Positions 15,466-22,820 of a DNA stretch of 64,000 nucleotides are shown piece by piece. The notes below the pieces were generated by a model. The model searched no databases and was not told the DNA's origin. It saw nothing but the letters and a program-made list of their open reading frames with translations. Numbering within the stretch: position 1 is the first letter of the stretch; each line of letters opens with the position of its first letter. A program made the translations under genes and the position numbers. The stretch is taken from the NCBI GenBank assembly GCA_964397305.1, contig CAYNIP010000014.1:1-64000 (forward strand), written 5' to 3'. Origin of the DNA: JAAUTY01 sp964397305 (GTDB taxonomy: Bacteria > Cyanobacteriota > Cyanobacteriia > Cyanobacteriales > Spirulinaceae).

Positions 15466-16674
15466 TCAGGAATTTGGGGGCAACTCCCAGGAGTCCACTC
15501 CGGTGACTCGCTGCCAGTGCAAGGAGGAGGCCTGCTCATCGTAGTGCCAACGCAGCAGGTGGGCGGGTTGGCCGACCTGAAACCCAGGCTGACCCAGAGC
15601 GTGACGGGGGGCCTCGGTCACGAGGGCGATCGCCAGCCCCGGCGAACAGACTCCCCACTGCACCAGATTTTGGGCCCCTGCGAGGAGGGGGCGGGTTGTG
15701 CCGGCCAGGGTTCCGTCCGGGAGCCGTGCCGTCCCCTGTCGAACCTCAATCTGGCGGCTATCCCAGGGGTAAAGGCCATCCGCGAGTCCCAGGGGCGCTA
15801 GCGCATCACTGACGAGGAAAATTCCCTGGGCTCCGAGGCCCGCTCGCAGCAAGACTTGCAACATCGTGGGGCAAACGTGCTGGCCGTCGGCGATCGCCCC
15901 GATCCAGACCCCCGGCCGCCCCAAGGCCGCTCCCAGCAGGCCGGGCTCACGATGGTGGAGGGGCGGCATGGCGTTGAAGGCGTGGGTCACGAGGGTGGCC
16001 CCCTGGTCAAAGGCTCGGGTGGCTTGGGCGGCGGTGGCTAGGGAGTGGCCGAGGCTGACAGCGATGCCCTGCTGGCGCAAGTAGGCGATCGCCGCGCCGC
16101 TATCGTCGAGTTCTGGAGCCAGGGTCATGAGGGCCACCACGGCCGCGTAGTCTCCCACCACAGTCGCCACCGTTTCCCGAGTGAGGGGTTGTAGGTACTC
16201 GGCTGGATGAGCACCCCGCTTCGCGGGATTGAGACAGGGCCCCTCTAGGTGAACTCCGAGAATGCGGGCGGTCTGGGGGGGAGGATCACGGTACAGGGGC
16301 GAGGCTGCTATGGCGGCTAGAGCGGGTGGGATCTTGTCCAGGGCCGTCGTCACGAGGGTGGGGCAAAAGCCCTCCACACCTTGATCCCAGAGGTAGCGCC
16401 CGATCTTGAGCAGGGCGGGCTGGTCCTCGGGACCCAGGTCAGGAAAGGCCAGGCCGAGGCCGCCGTTGATCTGGAGATCCCAGCCGCCCAGGGAGAGCCA
16501 GTCCCCGGCCAGATCCTGGGCGGCGGGGTGGGGGGAGGCGGCCGTCATGGGGGTGATGGCGGCGATCGCGCCTTGGGCGATCGCGACTCGCATCAGGGCT
16601 TCCTCCCCCGGCAGGCGAGCATTGTCGAACACAGCCGTTAACACAGTGGAATCAGGAGAAGCCAGCATAAGCAA
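15466..16674 (-). CDS. nagA: N-acetylglucosamine-6-phosphate deacetylase
   Basis: 402 residues, standard for NagA, an amidohydrolase that removes acetate from GlcNAc-6-phosphate to give glucosamine-6-phosphate in amino-sugar recycling. Motifs in order: WDLQINGG, GFCPTLVTT, GVHLEGPCLNP (metal Glu), VSLGHSLA and THAFNAMPPLHHREPG (metal His pair), IADGQHV, and LVSDALAP with the catalytic Asp. Starts at an ATG at 16674 or two codons later. DUF2811 is upstream on the same strand but separated by a terminator, so nagA is probably transcribed alone. Confidence 0.9.
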   Translation of the reverse strand: MLMLASPDSTVLTAVFDNARLPGEEALMRVAIAQGAIAAITPMTAASPHPAAQDLAGDWLSLGGWDLQINGGLGLAFPDLGPEDQPALLKIGRYLWDQGVEGFCPTLVTTALDKIPPALAAIAASPLYRDPPPQTARILGVHLEGPCLNPAKRGAHPAEYLQPLTRETVATVVGDYAAVVALMTLAPELDDSGAAIAYLRQQGIAVSLGHSLATAAQATRAFDQGATLVTHAFNAMPPLHHREPGLLGAALGRPGVWIGAIADGQHVCPTMLQVLLRAGLGAQGIFLVSDALAPLGLADGLYPWDSRQIEVRQGTARLPDGTLAGTTRPLLAGAQNLVQWGVCSPGLAIALVTEAPRHALGQPGFQVGQPAHLLRWHYDEQASSLHWQRVTGVDSWELPPNS

Positions 16675-16733
16675 GGGCGGCCGGGAGGGGGAAATGTCCC
16701 CAGTGTACCGAGGCCCTCGGGGCCAAGACCAGG

Positions 16734-16780
16734 AAAAAGCCCCCTCCCCCCGTTGCGCTTCCGGCTGAGGAGAGGGGGCG
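16734..16780 (-). terminator. Rho-independent terminator after the DUF2811 gene
   Basis: On the minus strand GCCCCCTC pairs with GAGGGGGC across a 25-base loop that can extend the stem, and is followed by CTTTTTCC (T-run at 16734-16738). It lies 45 bases beyond the stop codon of the DUF2811 gene. Confidence 0.65.
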
Positions 16781-16824
16781 GTGGGCTCGGGCTAGCCCAA
16801 GGGGCTAACCGGGACCCTGACGCT

Positions 16825-17070
16825 TCAGGTGGACTGGTGGTAGAGTGCTTCGAGATAAAGGCGGGGACAGCGCTCTGGGGGCGCGCTGTGGGTGCTTGGT
16901 TCCAGGGCGTCGTGGGGGGTGGGGGCGGCGGGATCACGCCGCAGAAACAGGGAGAGGGCCGTGGTGAAGAGACGATCTTGATCCCAGGTGGGATGGTCGT
17001 CCAAGTAGGCGCGGATGGAGTAGTACAACTCTTCGGGGATCTCCGTCAGGATGCTGATGGGGGTGCTCAT
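16825..17070 (-). CDS. DUF2811-domain protein
   Basis: 81 residues beginning MSTPISILTEIPEELYYSIR. The ISILTEIPEEL start, the HPTWDQDRLFTTALSLFL helix and the RLYLEALY end match the cyanobacterial DUF2811 family, small proteins of about 60-80 residues without known function. A Pro/Ser-rich insert separates the last two segments. The acidic start and amphipathic helices suggest a small soluble protein, perhaps ribbon-helix-helix-like. It has its own terminator. Confidence 0.75.
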   Translation of the reverse strand: MSTPISILTEIPEELYYSIRAYLDDHPTWDQDRLFTTALSLFLRRDPAAPTPHDALEPSTHSAPPERCPRLYLEALYHQST

Positions 17071-17403
17071 AGGTAACTAACCTCACAGGGGGAGAGAGAA
17101 ACGAAAGGTAAGAAAAGAGGAGTCGGGGGCCCTCGGAGTCATCGCAGCGATCGCCCTCCAGGGCCTCAGCCGTTCTGCATCGCCAAATTTCTCTGTACCC
17201 ATCTTTCGGTGGCCGGCGGCGCTTGTCAATGCTGCGAAATGTAACGGAAATTGGCATCATTCATGAACGGTCACGACAGAATCAACCCTTGAGGGCATTT
17301 TTTGTTACTCAACTTTACATAAACTCAGTGTTGACTCAAAAAGCAAGTGGCGGGGGTCAGCCTCCCCAGGATGGGCCGAAACCCTCAGTCTTGCTTGGCC
17401 GCT

Positions 17404-17470
17404 TGTGGAAAAACCTGGGAAAACTGTGGAAAACCGAAAAAACCCTGGGGAAATACTGGGGAATGCTTGG
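17404..17470 (+). promoter_or_regulatory. Phased DnaA-box-like repeats (candidate origin element)
   Basis: Two exact TGTGGAAAA sequences (17404-17412 and 17425-17433) are the complement of TTTTCCACA, the cyanobacterial DnaA box. Related units CTGGGAAAA (17415), CTGGGGAAA (17445) and CTGGGGAAT (17456) fall at about 10-11 base steps. A/T-rich DNA flanks both sides (17225-17340 and 17486-17570). No dnaA or dnaN is nearby, so an origin is only one option; helical phasing could also suit another DNA-binding protein. Confidence 0.45.
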
Positions 17471-17485
17471 GGGAAAAAGAGCGTA

Positions 17486-18037
17486 AACGATAAGAATTAC
17501 AAAGTTTAGTAAACGTTCACGGTGACGACCCGGTATAGGCACATATAGCGTCATTAAGATTCTCAATCCCCAGATGTAGTGCTTAGATCACCTGTTCTGC
17601 TTTCTGAACCGGCGGGAGGGGCGATCGCCAACACTACCCCTAGCGATCGCAACAATCCCACTCCCCTAGGCCTAGCTTCAGCGGCCTCAGCTCCTCCTGG
17701 GACCGTGCCGTGCGCCCAGGCCATCAGCAGGGTCAGACTGCCCAACGACCCCTGCTGGCGGGCCGGTTGGGCTGAGCCTCGCGTGATCCCCGCCGGCGAT
17801 GACCCAACCGCCGCCAGGCTCGCGCTGGGTTGCTGGGTTTAACCCCACGGATCGCTCGCACCGACCTGAGCCTCGGGAACAGACGCCAGCAAAATATGGG
17901 CAGTATCCCTTCAGAATCATCAAACTACTTACTTCGATTTAATCGAACTAGCTTAATCTAGCTTGTCGAGGCGATCGGGCGGTGGAGTAAAATGAGCCCT
18001 AGGCCGACTGGCTATTCCCTCACCGTTGACCGCTCCC
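17486..18037. other. Noncoding gap between DnaA-box-like cluster and sulfotransferase
   Basis: The first 90 bases are A/T-rich; the next 300 are GC-rich with two HIP1 sites. Short frames exist on both strands, but none has recognisable sequence. At 17905-17965 the DNA becomes A/T-rich again (TACTTACTTCGATTTAATCG), a likely promoter zone for the gene at 18038. Confidence 0.3.
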
Positions 18038-18865
18038 ATGCCCAGCTTCATCCGCCGCTTCTTCAAAGATCCCCTGATCCGGGCTTACTTCCGGTTCCGC
18101 ATTGATGGGACGGCTGCACCGTACCGAGTGCGCTGGCGATCGCGCCCCTATTGCCCCCTGCTGATCCTCGGTCACATGCGCTCGGGCTCCTCCCTGCTGG
18201 TGCATCTGCTTACCTCGAACCCTGAGATTCTGGGCTACGGCGAGACCCACATCACTTACGAGTCTCCGGCTGATTTCAAACGCCTGCTGCACAAGGTCTA
18301 CGCCCACCAGCACGACTACCGCATGGGGCAAACCTATGTGTTTGACAAGCTCCTGCACGACCAAAAGCTGGCCAACGATGACCTGCTCCAAGAGCCCCTG
18401 ACTCGCGCCATCTTCCTGCTACGGGAGCCCAGCCGCAGTCTCGCCAGTATGCTGGACCTCAAGCCCCATTGGCGGGCTCAGGAGGCCCTGGATTATTACG
18501 TGAACCGGCTGGCGACTCTGGAGCGCTACGCGGCTATTCTGGGCCCGGAGCGGGGGGTGTTGGTGGAGTATGAGCAACTGCTTCAGCAGAGTGCGGCGGT
18601 GTTTGACCTGCTGCAACGGTTTCTGGGGACTCAGGCCGGATTCTCGGAACAGTATCAAGTCACCTCGACGACGGGGATGCGGGGCATTGGCGATTCTTCC
18701 GACCAAATCAAGGCCGGCCGCATTGTCCGCCAAGCCCGTACTCTGGAGCGGGCGGCCGAGATTACGCCGGAGCTGCGCGAGCAGGCCCACCGCTGCTATG
18801 AGCAGTGTCGCGAGACGCTCCAGCACCATTGCCAGTTCTTGGTGATCGCCCCGCAGGCCCCCTAG
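18038..18865 (+). CDS. Sulfotransferase-family protein
   Basis: 275 residues. LLILGHMRSGSSLLVHLL (about residues 44-61) is the 5'-phosphosulfate-binding loop and RAIFLLREPSRSLASML (about 125-141) the 3'-phosphate-binding segment of PAPS-dependent sulfotransferases. The protein lacks a signal peptide. The acceptor is unknown; bacterial members sulfate glycans, lipids or small molecules. ATG 18038 is preferred to the in-frame TTG at 18026. It stands alone, though the envelope-glycan genes at 30-33 kb would offer possible substrates. Confidence 0.75.
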   Translation: MPSFIRRFFKDPLIRAYFRFRIDGTAAPYRVRWRSRPYCPLLILGHMRSGSSLLVHLLTSNPEILGYGETHITYESPADFKRLLHKVYAHQHDYRMGQTYVFDKLLHDQKLANDDLLQEPLTRAIFLLREPSRSLASMLDLKPHWRAQEALDYYVNRLATLERYAAILGPERGVLVEYEQLLQQSAAVFDLLQRFLGTQAGFSEQYQVTSTTGMRGIGDSSDQIKAGRIVRQARTLERAAEITPELREQAHRCYEQCRETLQHHCQFLVIAPQAP

Positions 18866-19031
18866 GGCTTGGGCGGCTCCTCAGCCCCCGATCCCAACCC
18901 CAACTCCGTCAGGGTGCGGCGGCTGTCTGGCGGCGCGGCTGGCGGCTACCAGCCTGGGCCCGCTTGCTCAACTCAGCCCCCCTGAGCGTTTGTAACTCCC
19001 GCGTGACCCCCTGGCGCACTTTCTCGGACGG

Positions 19032-19730
19032 ATGCCCTGTAACCTGCTGATTGTCGATACGGAAACCACGGGTCTGGAGCCGGAGCGCGATCGCGTGATC
19101 GAAGTCGCGGCGATCCTCTACTCGGTCGAGGCCCAGAGCACTCTCTACCAGATGTCCGCCCTGCTGCCGGCCCTAGAGAATCCGGCCGTGCGGGTTAATC
19201 GCATCCCTCCCGCAGCCTTGCAGCACCTCTCCCTCCCCCTCGAGCAGCAATCCCTCGCGTTGCTGCAACAGTTGGCGGCGGCGGCTGATTATGTGGTGGC
19301 CCACAATGCTGACTTTGATCAGCAGTGGTTTGGGCGCGGCAAATTGCCCCTGTTGTCCGGGGAAGATGGCCAACCGCTGCCTTGGCTGTGTACGATGACG
19401 GACTTCGCCTGGCCCCTGGCCACGCGGCCCGGCGAATCGCTGATTTCCCTCGCGTTGGCCCACGGTGTTGGCGTCAGCAGTGCTCACCGCGCCCTCACGG
19501 ATTGCCAACTCATCGCGGCCCTGTTTGACCGAATGCCCGACCTCCCCGCCTTAGTTGCCCAGGCTTGCTGCCCGAAGGATTGGTATCAGGCCCTGGTGAG
19601 CTATGGCGATCGCCACTTGGCCAAGGAGGCCGGCTTTCGCTGGTATCCTGACCAGCGAGCCTGGCGGCGGAAACTGGCGGCCGCGGAGGCAGAAGCGTTG
19701 CCCTTTGCCGTGCAGCGGGTAGCAGACTAG
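19032..19730 (+). CDS. DnaQ-like 3'-5' exonuclease
   Basis: 232 residues. The DEDDh exonuclease motifs are present: LIVDTETTGLEPERDRVIEVAA (Exo I), VVAHNADFDQQW (Exo II) and SSAHRALTDCQLI (Exo III, with catalytic His and Asp). A short C-terminal module (YGDRHLAKEAGFRWYPDQRAWRRKL) resembles GARWDPxxKxW nucleic-acid-binding motifs. It is too short for polymerase III alpha but fits a stand-alone epsilon-like or RNase T-like enzyme trimming DNA or RNA. It begins 166 bases after the sulfotransferase and may share its transcript. Confidence 0.8.
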   Translation: MPCNLLIVDTETTGLEPERDRVIEVAAILYSVEAQSTLYQMSALLPALENPAVRVNRIPPAALQHLSLPLEQQSLALLQQLAAAADYVVAHNADFDQQWFGRGKLPLLSGEDGQPLPWLCTMTDFAWPLATRPGESLISLALAHGVGVSSAHRALTDCQLIAALFDRMPDLPALVAQACCPKDWYQALVSYGDRHLAKEAGFRWYPDQRAWRRKLAAAEAEALPFAVQRVAD

Positions 19731-19910
19731 ACCGGCGCTGGCCGCCGCCGCTCCCTTTAGGGTTGAGTCGATTTCTTGAAAGAGAGGTATCTAGGGTAGC
19801 CCGGAGGTTGAGGGGCTTGGAGGTGGAGCGGAGTTTTTGGCGTGCGGGGTCGCGGAATGGGGATTGACACCTGATGAGGCCTCATCCAGGGCCACCGTTG
19901 CCCCAGGGCT

Positions 19911-20654
19911 CTATACCAGGCCCTCTTGCTCCAAGGCCTCGATCATCTGCAAGCCGCGTGGATCGCCCACACTGAGTAAGGCCGCCTTCGCATCCTCCGT
20001 CACGCCCAAATCCTGATCTTCTACCAACGTCTCCAACAGCGCGTCAACGGCCGTCGCATAGACCACATTGGAGGGCAACTCGCGACAGAGGCGGCCCAGA
20101 GACCAGGCGCAGTTACTCCGCACGGCGGCGATCGGGTCTTGGCGCAGGCCAGCGATCAGAGGTGGCATCACCGCGATGATGTCTTCATAGGTGAGGTTGG
20201 CTAATTGCGCCAAACCGCTGGCAGCCCAGAGGCGCACGGCCGGAATGTCCTGCCGGAGGGCCTGGGTGAGCGTCGCTAGGGTGCGGCGATCGCGACAATT
20301 GCTCAGGGCCCAGATCAACCCTTTGCGGACATAACCATTCCAGTCCCGCTCATACTGCGCGATCAGCGGATCGACGGCCCCTGGGCTGGGGTTGCGCCCG
20401 AGGCCATAGGCCGCACTCACCCGCACCAACGGACAGACATCCTCCAGCAACCGGATCAAGTCTGGAATCGCCCGCTCATCTTGCACTTCACAAAAGGCTC
20501 GCGCCGCAATGATGCGCTGCTGCGGTTCCGGGGCCTGGAGCAGGGCCAGCATGGCCTCAACATCCGGCGTCGGCGTCGCTTCGGCGGCGGGCAGATGATC
20601 GAGGGGGCTGGCAAATTCGCTGTCGAGAATGCTGAGGTCGTCGTGCTCATTCAT
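19911..20654 (-). CDS. HEAT-repeat protein
   Basis: 247 residues with about five HEAT/PBS-lyase-like repeats, e.g. QQRIIAARAFCEVQDERAIPDLIRLLEDVC and AVRSNCAWSLGRLC. The acidic N-terminus (MNEHDDLSILDSEF) precedes the repeats at about residue 33. A cyanobacterial protein-interaction scaffold is likely; a bilin-lyase role cannot be excluded but the repeat count is low for CpcE/F. It lies 67 bases downstream of the acetyltransferase on the same strand and could be in one transcript. Confidence 0.75.
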   Translation of the reverse strand: MNEHDDLSILDSEFASPLDHLPAAEATPTPDVEAMLALLQAPEPQQRIIAARAFCEVQDERAIPDLIRLLEDVCPLVRVSAAYGLGRNPSPGAVDPLIAQYERDWNGYVRKGLIWALSNCRDRRTLATLTQALRQDIPAVRLWAASGLAQLANLTYEDIIAVMPPLIAGLRQDPIAAVRSNCAWSLGRLCRELPSNVVYATAVDALLETLVEDQDLGVTEDAKAALLSVGDPRGLQMIEALEQEGLV

Positions 20655-20721
20655 AGCGTCTACGGGTCAGCCACCCGCGACAAGCCGGGGTTTAGGGCCA
20701 GCTCTGGGTCTGCCGCGCGCG

Positions 20722-21216
20722 TCATACTAATTTTTTTATCATCAAAAGGGACTGGGTTCGGCAGCCCTGCTGGCTGTAGAAGTGCTGGGCCCCCTGATTT
20801 TGGGCGAACACATGGAGACCGAGTTGGCGATCGCCCCGGGTCCGGGCCCAGTCCTGGGCCTGCTGCCAGAGAGCGGTCCCCAGACCTTGACGCCGGCAAT
20901 CCGGGCGCACATAGAGCAGGAAAATATGAGTATAACGCTCCCCCGTCCCCTGATCGGCCGCCCGCCCCAGCCAGAGGCAGCCAACCTGCTGGCCAGCCGT
21001 GACTAACCACCAGAGGGGCGTCGTGGCTGAAAAATAGGCAGCCACTGTTGTCTCCAAATGGCTCAAGTCAGCTTGTTGGGGGAATTGCTCGCGGTAAGCG
21101 GCGGTCATGACCTCGACCAGGGCCGAGCGTTCGCGTAGCGTCGCCGCAGGCGAATCGCCCCCCCGGCCCGGCTGCCAGCCATAGCCGGCCGGCAGCTTCG
21201 GTCCAGCCTCAGGCAT
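20722..21216 (-). CDS. GNAT-family N-acetyltransferase
   Basis: 164 residues. The acetyl-CoA-binding motif appears as HIFLLYVRPDCRRQGLGTALWQQAQDWAR (R-R-x-G-x-G/A loop), followed by LGLHVFAQNQGAQHFYSQQGC, the usual motif B of GNAT enzymes. Substrate unknown. Near the N-terminus the residues GGDSPAATLRER are encoded by a copy of a 33-bp dispersed repeat on the opposite strand (21127-21159). Its start overlaps the end of the small membrane protein gene by eight bases, so translation is probably coupled. Confidence 0.8.
   Translation of the reverse strand: MPEAGPKLPAGYGWQPGRGGDSPAATLRERSALVEVMTAAYREQFPQQADLSHLETTVAAYFSATTPLWWLVTAGQQVGCLWLGRAADQGTGERYTHIFLLYVRPDCRRQGLGTALWQQAQDWARTRGDRQLGLHVFAQNQGAQHFYSQQGCRTQSLLMIKKLV
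21127..21159 (+). repeat. 33-bp dispersed repeat, copy inside acetyltransferase gene
   Basis: The sequence GCGTTCGCGTAGCGTCGCCG and onward to AATCGCC matches the copies at 23050, 35547 and 37542. It is in the reverse orientation relative to the gene and keeps the reading frame open. Confidence 0.65.
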
Positions 21217-21373
21217 AGGCCGCCCGAGTCAAGGCCGGGGTACTTTGGTAGCTGACCGGCGCGGGAGCAGCCAGATCATTGGGCAAAAAAATGCGGGCAC
21301 TCACTGCTAGCAGCGCAATCAGGAAGATAAGCACCACGAAGGCCGGCGCGATGTATTGGCGAAAGAACTGCAT
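21209..21373 (-). CDS. 54-residue single-span membrane protein
   Basis: Starting MQFFRQYIAPAFVVLIF, one hydrophobic helix (AFVVLIFLIALLAVSARIFL, residues 11-30) is followed by a Pro/Ala-rich tail ending TRAAYA. The ATG lies after an A/T-rich gap, and the stop overlaps the acetyltransferase start by eight bases, strongly suggesting a real, co-translated gene. The N-terminal QYIAP and the ARIFLPND segment look conserved, but I cannot name the family. Thylakoid or plasma membrane location is plausible. Confidence 0.7.
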   Translation of the reverse strand: MQFFRQYIAPAFVVLIFLIALLAVSARIFLPNDLAAPAPVSYQSTPALTRAAYA

Positions 21374-21475
21374 AGGATTATGGTTTACGAGTCATCTCAA
21401 GGAGTGGGTCAAGCACCAGCGCTTTGTCAAAGCCTCATTTTAGGGTGAACTCAAGCTCCTAGGGTTGGCGCTGCC

Positions 21476-21748
21476 CTAGCTCAGATCGACATCGGGATCG
21501 GGGGGTGGCGTGTCCAATTCCTTCCGACTGCGCTTGAGCTGATGCCAAAGCTCCTTGATTTGGTTGTAGGCAGCATCCGGAGCCAGCTTCCCCGCCGTCT
21601 CCAAGTTGCAAATGTAGTTCACTCGCTGGGCAAACTCCTGCAAGTTGGCATTAAACAGCAGATTCCCGGGGGTAAATTCCCCACGATAGCGGCTGCGTGG
21701 ATAGAGGAATTGCTCCCGATCCGGGTTATTGGGTTCATGTCCTGCCAT
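21476..21748 (-). CDS. DUF7219-like cyanobacterial protein
   Basis: 90 residues from MAGHEPNNPDREQFLYPRSR. The segments FLYPRSRYRGEFTPGNLLFNANLQEFAQR and NYICNLETAGKL, then a helix IKELWHQLKRSRKEL, match a small family common in cyanobacteria (DUF7219). Function is unknown. ATG 21748 has GAGGA eight bases upstream, so it is preferred to the ATG ten codons earlier. The acidic C-terminus reads PPPDPDVDLS. Confidence 0.65.
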   Translation of the reverse strand: MAGHEPNNPDREQFLYPRSRYRGEFTPGNLLFNANLQEFAQRVNYICNLETAGKLAPDAAYNQIKELWHQLKRSRKELDTPPPDPDVDLS

Positions 21749-22036
21749 GGTGTAATTCCTCGGGAGGCTGTCTTGCATGGCTAAGCCAAGCCGTGAACAT
21801 TGAAGCAGCCCAGGCCTGGGTGCTGCTGGGCCACTGCTATCCTCAAAGGCTCTCGGTTACAGCTTGGGGTGAGACGCAGGCCGGAAATCATCAAGATTTG
21901 CCTCTACAACCTTACCCATAACGCTCGCTGTTTCCCTCTAACCTCAGGGCGATCGCCAAAAGAGCTGGCAAAAAGCAACTATACTAAACTCCTATTGTAA
22001 CTCAAGCTTGGGGCTGTCCCGGCGCGCTGTCCGTTC

Positions 22037-22768
22037 ATGACGCAACTCTACGAAGGCAAAGCCAAGATTCTCTACCGCACGGACGATCCGGACGTGCTGC
22101 GGACGGTCTTCAAGGATGATGCCACCGCCTTCAATGCCCAAAAGCGCGGGCACATTGTCGGCAAGGGGGAAGTGAATTGCACTGTTTCCGCCGCCCTTTT
22201 CCAGTACCTGGAGGCTCGGGGCATCGCCACCCACTTCCTTGCCCAGACCCAGCCAACCGAGATGGCGGTGCGGGCGGTGCGGATCTTGCCCCTAGAAGTG
22301 GTGGTGCGGAACCTCGCGGCCGGGAGCTTGTGCAAGCAGACGGGCCTGCCCTTGGGCTATGCCCTCCCGGCGCCCTTGGTCGAGTTCTATTACAAAAATG
22401 ACGACCTCGGCGACCCGCTGCTCACCCAGGAGCGCTTGCTGCTGCTGAAGTTGGCGACCCCCAAGCAGATCGAGCAGTTGCGGAACCTCGCCCTAGCGAT
22501 CAATCGTCACTTACGCGAGTTTTTTGAGCAATGCGAAATTACTCTGGTAGACTTCAAACTGGAATTCGGGCTCGATTCCAGCTCGCGGTTATTGCTGGCG
22601 GACGAAATTAGTCCCGATACTTGTCGGCTCTGGGATCGCACGGAGCCCGATCCCCAAGACCGGGTGCTCGATAAAGACCGCTTCCGCCACGATCTCGGTC
22701 ACGTTGAGGCTGCTTACCAGCAGATTCGCGAGCGTGTCTTGGTGGCTGTGCAGTCCGGCTCTGATTGA
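22037..22768 (+). CDS. purC: Phosphoribosylaminoimidazole-succinocarboxamide synthase
   Basis: 243 residues, the usual SAICAR synthetase length. It joins aspartate to CAIR using ATP in purine synthesis. Signature stretches: LYEGKAKILYRTDDPDVL at the N-terminus, FKDDATAFNAQK, ILPLEVVVRNLAAGSLCKQTG, and LVDFKLEFGLDSSSRLLLADEISPDTCRLWD with the ATP- and Mg-binding acidic residues. It sits 52 bases before bamA; the pairing with bamA and lpx genes is common in cyanobacteria and may mean read-through transcription. Confidence 0.95.
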   Translation: MTQLYEGKAKILYRTDDPDVLRTVFKDDATAFNAQKRGHIVGKGEVNCTVSAALFQYLEARGIATHFLAQTQPTEMAVRAVRILPLEVVVRNLAAGSLCKQTGLPLGYALPAPLVEFYYKNDDLGDPLLTQERLLLLKLATPKQIEQLRNLALAINRHLREFFEQCEITLVDFKLEFGLDSSSRLLLADEISPDTCRLWDRTEPDPQDRVLDKDRFRHDLGHVEAAYQQIRERVLVAVQSGSD

Positions 22769-22820
22769 GACGAGAAGGGCGTTGCCGTGAAATCGCTGAC
22801 CCTCTTTATTCTGTTGGTGT

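Noticed and set aside
15340..15540. Minus-strand open frame of 63 codons covering the tRNA-Pro
   Set aside because: It reads through the tRNA gene and its sequence is not protein-like.
17563..17923. Three short frames in the gap before the sulfotransferase, one with a signal-peptide-like start
   Set aside because: They overlap on both strands, none has a ribosome site or known family, and HIP1 and GC content alone explain the open frames.
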